Assembly: GCF_018863235.1 (NCBI RefSeq)
Contig: NZ_JAHKRS010000001.1
Location: forward strand, 434,001 to 498,000
Direction: 5' to 3'
DNA from: Pseudomaricurvus albidus
GTDB taxonomy: Bacteria > Pseudomonadota > Gammaproteobacteria > Pseudomonadales > Cellvibrionaceae
Length of the DNA stretch: 64,000 nt
Shown piece by piece: positions 25,670-33,772 of the stretch (positions are counted from its first letter, which is position 1; the number at the start of each line of letters is the position of its first letter). The notes below the pieces were generated by a model, which made no database searches, was not told the origin of the DNA, and saw nothing but the letters and a program-made list of their open reading frames with translations. Both the position numbers and the translations under genes were made by a program.

Positions 25670-26623
25670 ATGGCCTCTTCGATTTATTACCCTCAATCTG
25701 CTTGCACTCTGCACAACATCGCACAGAGTTTCTGTCAAAACCCCGAATCAGCTGATGATTTTGCCTCTCAGGTCTTGCGTGCAAACCCACAAACCAACAG
25801 TCTGAACACTCACAACGCACCCAATCGTCCTTTAGTAGTACCTAACACCAGCCTTTCGTCCTCGGTTAACCTGACTGAATTGCTGTGCTGTCGTCCGGAA
25901 GAACATGAAACCTTATCCCAGCTAAGTCAGCAGGTCGGTGGTGCTACGGTGATGGGACTGGCCAATATGCTGTGGGATACGCGAATCCCTGATGCTGTTG
26001 GCGATCTGAATACCTTTGGCGGCAATGGCATGGGTGCCGCTCTTGCAAGCTCTAACAACGTCTTAAAAGCCATCAACGAGTACGATCATGCCTTGAAGCA
26101 TTATGAAGACCTGAGAAATCACCGCGCAGCCCCAAGAATGGTGCGAGCGGCCCAGGCTCGTGCAGATTCGGCATTTGGCAAAATGAATCAGGTATTGCAG
26201 ATGAAATCCCTCAACTACCTGAACACCAACACATTTAAAACACGACCGACCACAAACGCAACCGGCAAACAGGTGTGGGAATCTATTCCTGTCAGAGACA
26301 CCAGTGATGTGCAGAAATTAGCTAAGTTTGCCAAAACCGCTCGGGTAGTTGGGCCAGGTTTTATTGTCCTGGATGGGTACTTAAGGGCGAATAGTGTTTA
26401 TCATATGCATCAGGATAATGATCCGCGCTGGAAAAGAGAGGCTTTTGTACAATCGGTGGGATTTGTTGGGGGCATTGCCGCCGGAGCACTCATTGGTACT
26501 GTTATCGCTATGAGTTCATTAGGCATTATAATTGGTCTAGTAGCTGGTGGATTAGTAGCTCTTGCTGCAGATCAACTTTCCCGACTTATTCTTGAAAATG
26601 TATACGATGGCCTTATCCAGTGA
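25670..26623 (+). CDS. Candidate toxin/effector: LysM-like N-terminus, glycine-zipper C-terminus
   Basis: 317 residues; AAGGA lies 7 nt before the ATG. Residues 10-60 look LysM-like (TLHNIAQSF, a VLRANPQ motif, then RPLVVPNTS). A helical middle (about 115-190) leads to a strongly hydrophobic C-terminal stretch (about 262-310) with GGIAAGALIG and GLVAGGLVALAA, a glycine-zipper pattern seen in pore-forming proteins. There is no signal peptide. The next gene starts at its stop (GTGA overlap) and encodes a small two-helix membrane protein. This is the arrangement of a membrane-acting polymorphic toxin with immunity, as in type VI cargo loci. Function is inferred; no close family recognised. Confidence 0.6.
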   Translation: MASSIYYPQSACTLHNIAQSFCQNPESADDFASQVLRANPQTNSLNTHNAPNRPLVVPNTSLSSSVNLTELLCCRPEEHETLSQLSQQVGGATVMGLANMLWDTRIPDAVGDLNTFGGNGMGAALASSNNVLKAINEYDHALKHYEDLRNHRAAPRMVRAAQARADSAFGKMNQVLQMKSLNYLNTNTFKTRPTTNATGKQVWESIPVRDTSDVQKLAKFAKTARVVGPGFIVLDGYLRANSVYHMHQDNDPRWKREAFVQSVGFVGGIAAGALIGTVIAMSSLGIIIGLVAGGLVALAADQLSRLILENVYDGLIQ

Positions 26624-26979
26624 AAACAATGACTTTTGAACTCGTTCTATCACTCCTCGGTTTTGCTGGAATTATTTCCATGATTTTTTCATTCGTCTTG
26701 TTGCGCTTAACTTTAACCAGACGTTTAAAAAATCACTTGCAACCTAAAGGTCAATATTGGGATAGCGGTACAATTGATTTCGGCTTTATCAACACGGCCA
26801 TTTTTTGCTGGGCATGCGTCATACCCAGTATGACGAAATGGAAGAATTACCAGATCATCTATGGAAACCTTGATGTGAAGTCATTTGCTAACAAGTTCGA
26901 AATAGGTCTTTCTTATACGATGATCATCGGACTGTGCACACTTTTTTTATTTGGTGGCGCTGTCGCAGTCTTAAAATAA
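26620..26979 (+). CDS. Small membrane protein, candidate immunity protein 1
   Basis: 119 residues with one hydrophobic segment at each end (about 6-30 and 95-117) and a soluble, basic middle (RRLKNHLQPKGQYW). The start GTG at 26620 overlaps the stop of the toxin-like gene; ATG 26629 is the alternative. Close coupling and inner-membrane location fit an immunity protein against a pore-former, but no homology proves it. Confidence 0.55.
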   Translation: MKTMTFELVLSLLGFAGIISMIFSFVLLRLTLTRRLKNHLQPKGQYWDSGTIDFGFINTAIFCWACVIPSMTKWKNYQIIYGNLDVKSFANKFEIGLSYTMIIGLCTLFLFGGAVAVLK

Positions 26980-27087
26980 GAATAACGATATCTTTTCAGA
27001 AAGTGAATCTAGCGTTAATACAGATATTGCTTATGATCGTTTGGGTAAGGAGGTTGATTTTTCAACGATGAGCATCTCAGGCAGTGT

Positions 27088-27480
27088 ATGCAAATAGAAA
27101 ACATTGAAGCTTTGCTATTTGGTTATCTGTTTTCGGGTTTTGGTCTATCAATTATTTTGGCACTCATCATAGTAGTGCCATTACATATCTCTCTCTGCAA
27201 ACGATTAGATCCTTTATTGTTCAAAGAGCCTTATTTTCAACAATCGGAACTGGGTATATATAATTCCTGGCCGCTAAGTATTATCAGGTCTACAAGTTAT
27301 ATGTTACTGATTACTTGGCCGAAACTGGTAAAGAAACGTTTTAATAAACTCAACACGGATATATACCCAAATCCTCTGGAATATTATGGCAGCTTTCTTT
27401 ATTTGATCGCGATTGCAGTTGCAATAGGAAGCTTAGGCACACTATTACTTTGGTTATTGGCTGATATTGTTTTTGGCTAA
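27088..27480 (+). CDS. Small membrane protein, candidate immunity protein 2
   Basis: 130 residues with the same plan as the preceding membrane protein: a hydrophobic N-terminal segment (11-33), KRLDPLLF just after it, where gene 1 has RRLKNHLQ, a soluble middle with a WPKLVKKRFN stretch, and a C-terminal hydrophobic segment (102-127). This suggests a diverged paralogue, perhaps an orphan immunity gene kept after loss of its own toxin. The 108 bp between the two genes contain a 38-codon open frame without a start, possibly a gene remnant. Confidence 0.5.
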   Translation: MQIENIEALLFGYLFSGFGLSIILALIIVVPLHISLCKRLDPLLFKEPYFQQSELGIYNSWPLSIIRSTSYMLLITWPKLVKKRFNKLNTDIYPNPLEYYGSFLYLIAIAVAIGSLGTLLLWLLADIVFG

Positions 27481-27490
27481 GAGTTAGCAC

Positions 27491-27558
27491 GTTCGCCCTG
27501 AGCCTGTCGAAGGGCTGGAGGAGTAGGAGGTGACCCTTCGACAAGCTCAGGGTGGTCG
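27491..27558. repeat. Inverted pair of a dispersed CCCTTCGACAAGCTCAGGG-type repeat
   Basis: Left arm 27496-27514 and right arm 27534-27552 are reverse complements with a single mismatch over 19 bp, separated by 19 bp. I recognise this sequence from memory as an element scattered in many proteobacterial genomes. Here the inverted pair sits between two small genes and could form a long hairpin. Confidence 0.85.
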
Positions 27559-27580
27559 GGATCTGGGAGAGACAAGGACC

Positions 27581-27886
27581 ATGATTAAATTTGAAAGATA
27601 CCCTCATGTTAACGACCTCTTTAAACATTATGCTGTAGCTCTAAATAACGAAGACGCAACATCCATATTGAACAGCGGAATCACCAACGCACAAGAAGTC
27701 CGCGATTACTCCAAATTCATTTGGCAAGTTGTTGATGCCATGCATGACGATGAAGAGAACGAGACTTCAGTCTTAGGCAGCACTAACAATATTGAAATGA
27801 TCCCTGATCTTGAATACGAAGTCTCCTCGTATATGCGTTCATCGGGCTTTTACAATGTGTGGCTAGAAGTCAGCGAGAATGCTTAG
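27581..27886 (+). CDS. Hypothetical small acidic protein
   Basis: 101 residues from ATG 27581 (AAGGA just upstream); an earlier in-frame start would translate the repeat. Soluble, helical, acidic, with no recognised domain. It follows the inverted repeat and the candidate immunity gene and could be a soluble immunity-type protein, but nothing in the sequence shows that. Confidence 0.5.
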   Translation: MIKFERYPHVNDLFKHYAVALNNEDATSILNSGITNAQEVRDYSKFIWQVVDAMHDDEENETSVLGSTNNIEMIPDLEYEVSSYMRSSGFYNVWLEVSENA

Positions 27887-27923
27887 TTACAATCTACACC
27901 TAAATCCAGAGGACACAATAGCG

Positions 27924-28442
27924 TCAGCTCTTGCCTCTGGATTTCTTAATTTTCTCAACAAAGGCTCTATTCTTTTTAATCCGTTCCCGCCCCCAAGTTC
28001 CCATTTTTTCTCGATGATAGGCAAAAACGGTGAATTTGAGACTGTGAGTAATTAGTAAACTCAAAAGCCCAGACAGGAAGATAAAAATGGGAAGCTGTGG
28101 AGTATCATTGAAATAGTAGGCCGTAGAGATAGCACCAAAGACCAGCAAAAGATAGCCAATGGCTTTCAGTAATCTAGTACCAATCACTCTGCGGCCAGAT
28201 GCCACAAGGCCATTTGCAAGACAGAAAAAGACCGTAAAAAATATTCCTGTACTATAAGCAATCCCAAATGAAACATGGAATTTTTCAGACAAGGTTACAG
28301 TTGTCACGGCTATACCCACTATCGACAACAGCATATTGATCAGCCAAAGCGACATCCACGGTGAGAACACGGCAAAGTATTCCGGCAGGTCATCTGCAAT
28401 TTCTTGTAAGAGTTGATCCTTTTCTTCTTTTGTTAACTTCAT
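27924..28442 (-). CDS. Hypothetical four-helix membrane protein
   Basis: 172 residues. After a charged N-terminus there are hydrophobic segments at about 28-50, 58-80, 90-110 and 115-138, then a very basic C-terminal tail (RERIKKNRAFVEKIKKSRGKS). No family recognised. It is convergent with the small acidic protein and divergent from the frameshifted membrane gene, which begins 41 bp away. Confidence 0.55.
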   Translation of the reverse strand: MKLTKEEKDQLLQEIADDLPEYFAVFSPWMSLWLINMLLSIVGIAVTTVTLSEKFHVSFGIAYSTGIFFTVFFCLANGLVASGRRVIGTRLLKAIGYLLLVFGAISTAYYFNDTPQLPIFIFLSGLLSLLITHSLKFTVFAYHREKMGTWGRERIKKNRAFVEKIKKSRGKS

Positions 28443-28483
28443 TTAATGTCTTTATTCCTTCCATTGGAAACTGAGCTTTGCTT

Positions 28484-28967
28484 ATGAGAACCGTACCACA
28501 ATCATCTCTTGTTGCACGCGTCTTGAGTGTTGCTTTCTTCCTGTTATTAACCGTTGCAGCATTCTTTTGGTTTGTCGTCAGCATAACCGAATTGATCTCC
28601 CAGATTCACCAAAATGCTCCCGTGATTGAGTTCGATAAAGGCGCTGTCACCATGCTGGAGATTGGGCTGGGTCTTCTGCTGCTTACCGTGGGGGGAATGA
28701 TACAAGGGCTATTCGGGAAAGACCTCACACCTAAGTATGAGTCTTTGTTCACCAAAGGTATTGTGGTCAGTATTCTCTTGGTATTTCTGCTGCCCCATGC
28801 CGTTCATTATGGCGTGAGTCAGTACACTCAAACAACACTATGCTCTCTGTAACGAAGCGACCTATCGCTGGTTTCTGTACAGTAAGTTTTATTACACCAA
28901 CACTCCGTCAAATTGTGATGCGTTAGTTGGCCAACAGCATAGTCCAAAGGCTGAACGGAATCTGTAG
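28484..28967 (+). pseudogene. Frameshifted small membrane protein gene (DUF1240-like)
   Basis: The first frame (to the TAA at 28850) encodes about 122 residues with three hydrophobic segments. From about 28840 the +1 frame continues openly for 42 codons, beginning ALCNEATYRWFLYSKFYYTN and ending at TAG 28967. That tail, with its Cys and aromatic residues, is what I would expect at the C-terminus of DUF1240-type membrane proteins. A single-base indel near 28825-28842 therefore splits one gene. Either a real mutation or a sequencing error. Confidence 0.55.
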
Positions 28968-28984
28968 AGACAATAAAGGGAACG

Positions 28985-29092
28985 GACACTGGCGAGGCCG
29001 TGATGGATTCTGCGTTTGAGTATATCTCGCCAATTTTGGACAGCGCGGTTAAGGCCATTAAGAACAAAGCCGGTGAGTTATTTGAAACCTGA
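28985..29092 (+). pseudogene. Orphan 3' end of a paralogue of the gene at 32378-33076
   Basis: An open stretch of 35 codons plus TGA reads DTGEAVMDSAFEYISPILDS and continues VKAIKNKAGELFET. The last 35 codons of the gene ending at 33076 read DTGEALMDSASEYIAPILEG and continue VKVVTKQARELFAT, the same length and clearly homologous. Nothing upstream of 28985 matches the rest of that gene, so this is a truncated remnant joined to the end of the frameshifted gene. Confidence 0.75.
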
Positions 29093-29157
29093 GCCGCTGA
29101 ATCTCCTTTAGTGGTGATAACCGACCTCAGCCCGAATGCGGTAGACGGAGTCAGACA

Positions 29158-30666
29158 TCAAAGTTCCGTCAAGTTCTGACAACGCTGACCTTCACCTACC
29201 TTATTTGGATCAAGTTCAAATTCGTAGCTATCCAATCCCCCTGGTTGATATACACTGCCTGAATGGGTCTCAACCTTGCCGCCGCCTTGAATACGCAACT
29301 CGTAGTTATAGTTATAGCCCCATGTACCTGAAGGATGCACTGAAATCCAATATTTACCGGCTTTAGCCTGACTCAGAGTCCCGCGAGCAACGCCTCTTTT
29401 ACTGGTATAATTCGGCAAAGAAAGTTCCTCAAACTCGTCCGGTACTCTGACCAAAAAATAAACCCCGTTTCTACGTCCCTTATTCTTCTGCTTCCAAGTA
29501 AGCGTGATCTGTAAATCGCCAACTCCCACATCTTTTTTACCCAGAAGCTTCAGAGATTGCTCGGCCCGATCTTGCAGCTGTCTGGGTAAAGCCCCTTCCT
29601 GCTTGACCAACTTCTGCAATCGTCCCAGCGTGTTCTCTTGTACCTTGCCTTCGGTCATCATCTGACAAAACCCTTCATCGATCGAAGCCATGACCTGTTC
29701 GATAGACGACTGTTGTCTCTCGCTGACAGTAAATCCCCACTGTTGTTTGAAGGTTCGGGACTGTTCATCTCCAAACGCTTCCATCGCACGATTGGCGAGA
29801 GCCTGACGGCGCCCGCGAAGCTCTGGGTCGGGTTCAGACTGCGCCGCAGACATCAGACTGCTCAACAGAGTCGTGCGAGGATCGCCTGAGTAATAAGCCA
29901 TGCGAAACTCTTCCGACTCAGTGGCAATATCGTTTAACACTCCGTGCATATTCAAATTGAGGTCTTGCAGTCTCAGAGCTTGCCCTTGGCAAACAGGCTG
30001 GCACTCCTTGTTCAGCATGGTAAAAAGGTCGCGCGCCTGGGACTGTGAATACCAGTTAATTGGACGTGTACCGTGCTCGATATAATCAAAACTGCTCACC
30101 AGTGCTCGTGTCCAAGAGGGGCTTCCCGGAAAGTTCCAACCCCAGCTGCCAGGAGAACCAAAAACACCATCGAAACCGCCCAGCATGTGAATCTGCCCGT
30201 AGTTACCGACAAAATGTGCCGATACCACTCGGGCTTGATCAATGAAGTGTTCGAACGGATAACTCACCTTAAGCAAGCCACCGGTTTGACGGACTGAGAT
30301 ATAGTCATTCCCCCAAAGCTCTATAATTGCCCAGGTATCGCCATTGGGGCTGGGAAGCCCTTGGGTCTGCGGTTTACCGAGAACATCTCTGTGGAGGAAA
30401 ATCGTCGGTTTATTGATCCCCCCCTCCTGACCATCAAACCAGTAACGTACATTGTTATTGGTCACCGGCTCACCCAACAGGGAACCAAAACTCTGCCGCA
30501 CATCGAAACTTAACCCGTGGATCGTTCCCCAGTGTTTGCCCGTCAGGTGAAAATTGTAAGATTGGGCGAAGAATTTATATTCGATTACGGCCTGGGACAT
30601 GGCCGAAGACGACATCAGAGTTGCCAATATAAGAACCCATAATTTGACAATAGCCTGCCTGTTCAT
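29158..30666 (-). CDS. Secreted hypothetical protein
   Basis: 502 residues. A clear N-terminal signal peptide (KLWVLILATLMSSSAMSQA) indicates export to the periplasm or beyond. A beta-rich N-terminal half (about 25-200) is rich in Gly, Trp and aromatic residues, a helical middle follows (about 225-365), and the C-terminal part (about 375-490) is beta-rich, with GTWGYNYNYELRIQGGG resembling a pre-peptidase or carbohydrate-binding-like sandwich. No family recognised. Its ATG overlaps the stop of the upstream zinc-ribbon gene by 4 bp, so the two products are probably made together. Confidence 0.65.
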   Translation of the reverse strand: MNRQAIVKLWVLILATLMSSSAMSQAVIEYKFFAQSYNFHLTGKHWGTIHGLSFDVRQSFGSLLGEPVTNNNVRYWFDGQEGGINKPTIFLHRDVLGKPQTQGLPSPNGDTWAIIELWGNDYISVRQTGGLLKVSYPFEHFIDQARVVSAHFVGNYGQIHMLGGFDGVFGSPGSWGWNFPGSPSWTRALVSSFDYIEHGTRPINWYSQSQARDLFTMLNKECQPVCQGQALRLQDLNLNMHGVLNDIATESEEFRMAYYSGDPRTTLLSSLMSAAQSEPDPELRGRRQALANRAMEAFGDEQSRTFKQQWGFTVSERQQSSIEQVMASIDEGFCQMMTEGKVQENTLGRLQKLVKQEGALPRQLQDRAEQSLKLLGKKDVGVGDLQITLTWKQKNKGRRNGVYFLVRVPDEFEELSLPNYTSKRGVARGTLSQAKAGKYWISVHPSGTWGYNYNYELRIQGGGKVETHSGSVYQPGGLDSYEFELDPNKVGEGQRCQNLTEL

Positions 30667-31721
30667 TGTTTTTTATCCGCGTGAATTAGCTCTTCCAGCA
30701 GTTGTTCCGCCAGTTTTATATCCTTCCCCAAACTGGCTGACATGGTGGCTTCCGACAGTTTATTTAGACCCTGTTGATAATCCCCCTGATTCAGTGCTCG
30801 ACGGGCCTGCCCCGCCAAGGTCTCAGCTTCGGCAGCCAGTGCCTCGTAATCCGGTCCGGAGGAGAACAACCCCCAAAAGCTCTTCGATAAATCTCCGTAG
30901 CCTTGGTCTTTGAATAAAGTGAGTGTCAATGGGTTTAGCACCAGCAATAACCCCGCAAAAACCCCTGATACACGCCAGCGTTTCCTGTCGGCCAGGACCA
31001 GTGTCGCAATACCGCTCACGAAAGCCATAAAGACCGAAATTACCGCGATTTTTTTAATGCCTGCAGGATTCCACAACAATACGAGACCAACGAGGGAAAC
31101 TATCAAAGCGACCAAGAAGCCACCAAAAAACTTACCCAGTCCACCCACACTACTAAGTTTGAGGTCATGCAGGAGAGTGTAAGTTCCGGGCTCAGGCAAC
31201 GCGTAGTAATTACCCTGAAGAAGGATTTGCTTTTCTTCCTGTTTTTCTGTCAGTTTCAGCCCTGATTGAGCAGCCCAATGCAAACAGAGACCACAGTGAC
31301 AGCGGATACAGGCATCATCTTTTACAGGAAATTCCAGGTTTTGTGCACAACCCGGGCATGGCATTGTGCCTATATCATCACTCGATTCAGACACATTCTT
31401 TTGTGGTCGAGTCTCTTCCATGTCATTAGGTAAGCTAACCCCTTTTTTGGGCGACCAATCAAAGGCGACCTTGCATTCCGCACAGCGAATATTTCTGGCT
31501 TTGCTCAAAGAGTCTTGTAGCTCAAGTTGAACACCACAGGCGGGACAGGGCAGTTCGATAGAAAGTTCCTCAACACGATCGACGGCTTCATAGCTACGCA
31601 GAGGATGAAGGCCACGGGATGGAGACCAAAACATTTTGGTACCACAGTTTTTACACCCTACTTTGCCACTTCGATCCAGGGGAAACACCAAGGATTTTCT
31701 GCAGCCTAAACATTGCATCAT
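30663..31721 (-). CDS. Zinc-ribbon membrane protein
   Basis: 352 residues. Three tandem zinc-ribbon units occupy the first 150 residues (CLGC..CKNC; CPAC..CAEC; CPGC..CHC), each followed by a similar W-containing stretch (FWSPSRGL, FDWSPKKGV, LHWAAQSGL), so the units are internal repeats. Then come about three hydrophobic segments (about 193-275) and a C-terminal helical, TPR-like region (AGQARRALNQGDYQQGLNKLSEA). A cytosolic metal-ribbon module on a membrane anchor could serve as a sensor or scaffold. It overlaps the secreted-protein gene by 4 bp. Function unknown. Confidence 0.65.
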   Translation of the reverse strand: MMQCLGCRKSLVFPLDRSGKVGCKNCGTKMFWSPSRGLHPLRSYEAVDRVEELSIELPCPACGVQLELQDSLSKARNIRCAECKVAFDWSPKKGVSLPNDMEETRPQKNVSESSDDIGTMPCPGCAQNLEFPVKDDACIRCHCGLCLHWAAQSGLKLTEKQEEKQILLQGNYYALPEPGTYTLLHDLKLSSVGGLGKFFGGFLVALIVSLVGLVLLWNPAGIKKIAVISVFMAFVSGIATLVLADRKRWRVSGVFAGLLLVLNPLTLTLFKDQGYGDLSKSFWGLFSSGPDYEALAAEAETLAGQARRALNQGDYQQGLNKLSEATMSASLGKDIKLAEQLLEELIHADKKQ

Positions 31722-32104
31722 AGTTAGTCATATCCTGTTTGACCGTATTAACCCGAATAAGAAACCATGTTTGGCAACCGTTCCTTAATACCAAAAGCTC
31801 ACACCATCAGGTATGCCAAAGTCACAACCCCGTCGCTACACTCAAAATTGAGAATTGCTGGTATCCATTGCCACAGCCCTATGACATAAGATGGTAATGA
31901 CCAACAAAACAAGCAGGATGCCCTCTAAGGGCACATTGAACCAGTTTTGTAATTGATGGCGTTCGGATGACTGAGATCCACTTTCAGAAACTTTTGTGTG
32001 ATGTCAAAAGCCTACCGCTGCTAGTGGCTACAAAAGAAAACAAGCCAATAGCGTACAAATTGTCCAGCCAGGACTTATAGTAAAATAAGGAATAAATGAA
32101 TTAA

Positions 32105-32144
32105 AGCAGGAATTAAAGGGGGTCAGAACCCTTTTTTGATTCCC
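32105..32144. repeat. Palindromic repeat, copy D
   Basis: The stretch GGAATTAAAGGGGGTCAGAA then CCCTTTTTTGATTCC has the inner palindrome AAAGGG/CCCTTT and outer GGAATT/GATTCC-like arms. It shares its core with copies A and B about 8 kb away. Confidence 0.75.
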
Positions 32145-32320
32145 ACAACGTGGCTTAAAGGGATAGTTCTCATGGTGAACGGGATCTGGCAGGAGAGATT
32201 GAGAAGCACAAGCAACCATCAGGAAAATCCGACGAGCGGCAGTGTCGCATTCGACGCGGTGATCGTGGCATACTCACCGCCATACTGTGCGCCGTTATCA
32301 ATGACTCACGCCAAGGATAG

Positions 32321-32360
32321 AAAGAGCCTTCAGCAGAGATAAAGAGCCTTCAGCAAGGAT
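32321..32360. repeat. 20-bp tandem duplication
   Basis: Units 32321-32340 (AAAGAGCCTTCAGCAGAGAT) and 32341-32360 (AAAGAGCCTTCAGCAAGGAT) differ at two positions. They lie 18 bp upstream of the next start codon, within its leader. Confidence 0.8.
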
Positions 32361-32377
32361 AGAGAGACCCAACCCGA

Positions 32378-33076
32378 ATGGATATCAACCAGATCGTCAA
32401 CAACGCCTCGGAAAAAGAGGCCAAAGCCGCACTGTCGTACTTCCTTCAACATTACCTGACACCCGCCTTTGGGGCGCTGCCCAAAAACGAGGTGGAACTG
32501 ATCGTCCTCAATGTGCTGGAACAGCTCAAGGCCATCGACAAAGAACCCGAACAATACGAGCTGGTGTCCAAACTGAAAGTGACCCGCGCCAAGGCCCGTC
32601 GGCTGATGTACGACCGGGAGCTGCGCAGCTCATCCGACCAGCAACTGGATGACAAGGTGAAAGCCCTGCTGAAAAGGCCGCTGATTCAGAAGAACGGCGA
32701 CCTCTATGTGCTGGAAGTGGAAAACCCGCTGGTGTCCGATCACCTGCGGGCCAAGGTGCAAAAGCTGGGTTATGTGTCTGACGGCTCATTCTCACCCAGC
32801 CTGATCAAACTGGGGCTGGACGCCATTGCCGCACTGATCGAGTCTTACCTGTCGGATGAAGAACAAGATAAGGTGAAGAAAGCCTTGATTGCAGCGGGTG
32901 CACCGGACACGTCCTTCAAAGGTGTGATCAAAGCCACCTTGAAAAAGGTGTCGGCCAAGATTGCGTCCGATACCGGTGAAGCCTTGATGGACAGTGCGTC
33001 GGAATATATTGCTCCGATTTTGGAGGGTGGGGTTAAGGTAGTGACGAAGCAAGCGCGGGAGTTGTTTGCCACTTGA
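32378..33076 (+). CDS. Hypothetical helical protein, last gene of the island
   Basis: 232 residues, not recognised. Predicted largely helical, with a central winged-helix-like stretch (about 60-135: KVTRAKARRLMYDRELRS then a short beta portion DLYVLEVENPLVSDHLR). The C-terminal third is amphipathic (FKGVIKATLKKVSAKIASD then EYIAPILEGGVKVV). There are no Cys or signals. Base composition is higher in GC than most of the island. A truncated paralogous tail lies 4 kb upstream at 28985, so this family has duplicated or recombined locally. Confidence 0.65.
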   Translation: MDINQIVNNASEKEAKAALSYFLQHYLTPAFGALPKNEVELIVLNVLEQLKAIDKEPEQYELVSKLKVTRAKARRLMYDRELRSSSDQQLDDKVKALLKRPLIQKNGDLYVLEVENPLVSDHLRAKVQKLGYVSDGSFSPSLIKLGLDAIAALIESYLSDEEQDKVKKALIAAGAPDTSFKGVIKATLKKVSAKIASDTGEALMDSASEYIAPILEGGVKVVTKQARELFAT

Positions 33077-33089
33077 GCGCCGCTGATGC

Positions 33090-33602
33090 TCAACCCCGTT
33101 TCAAAAGCCGCTTCCACCACGGACGTGGGCTATCGTTAGCCGCCACGGGCTGATTGTCACCAACATTTGCCATGGGATCTTTGTTGCTGGCGCAGGCCTG
33201 CAAAAATTCTGTGATCATGTCCTGGTTAAACCGAAATGGATCAAAGCTTTCAAAGCCATAGCGTTTCAGCAGGGCGTCTAAATTCTTTTCTGCGGCGCTG
33301 TACTTCATCGACCACTGGCCAAACATGCGTTCGGTCACGGGTTCCAGACTCAGTATTTGCACATCCTGATGACGCGGATCGGAGGCGATGCGACTAAAGG
33401 TGTCGTTCACTCGGGTGCGTTTACCTTCCAGGCACTGAAAAAAATGTCCGTCGGCCACGTGCAGCACACCGCCAATGGCGTGCTTGGGATTGTTGCGGCG
33501 TGATTGCAACAGAATCCGCGCAACTTCCGACTCGACGCCTTGCTGTGCGGTTTTAAATGTGGCCCTGCTGGCATAGGTCAGCCGGATGATTGGCTCGCTC
33601 AT
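33090..33602 (-). CDS. BLUF-domain blue-light sensor protein
   Basis: 170 residues. The BLUF domain (about 3-95) has the photoactive Tyr in IRLTYASRA, the conserved Asn region RRNNPKHAIGGVLH with DGHFFQCLEGKR (the flavin-contacting Gln), and GQWSMKY. It binds FAD and senses blue light. The C-terminal 75 residues hold a helical segment and a basic tail but no known output domain, so it probably acts through a protein partner. The start at 33602 is chosen for its match to the domain and the GGAG/GAGG upstream. It is the first gene of normal composition right of the island. Confidence 0.88.
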   Translation of the reverse strand: MSEPIIRLTYASRATFKTAQQGVESEVARILLQSRRNNPKHAIGGVLHVADGHFFQCLEGKRTRVNDTFSRIASDPRHQDVQILSLEPVTERMFGQWSMKYSAAEKNLDALLKRYGFESFDPFRFNQDMITEFLQACASNKDPMANVGDNQPVAANDSPRPWWKRLLKRG

Positions 33603-33772
33603 ACGCACCTCACTCCTGTGTTTTAATGTGGTTTCTACGCGCAGGCTTCTTGTATGGTTCACTTTTTGCGCATGACCCGATAATGCAGAACCCGCAACGC
33701 AGAACCCGCTTGTGCAGCGCTGGCTGAGCGTCTTTATTAATCCGATTACCGACTCTACACGTATTTAAGGGT

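Larger units (their letters stand above)
31722..32377. other. Long intergenic region with two repeat features
   Basis: About 650 bp between divergent genes. It contains repeat copy D and a 20-bp tandem duplication, described separately. A 68-codon frame at 32136-32342 lacks support. Promoters for the two flanking genes are expected but not identified. Confidence 0.45.

Noticed and set aside
32136-32342. 68-codon plus-strand frame in the gap before the last island gene
   Set aside because: Begins just after a repeat and runs into a tandem duplication; composition is not protein-like.
16777-33080. Prophage or integrative element
   Set aside because: No integrase, capsid, tail, replication or conjugation genes and no tRNA; composition alone supports only a general genomic island.
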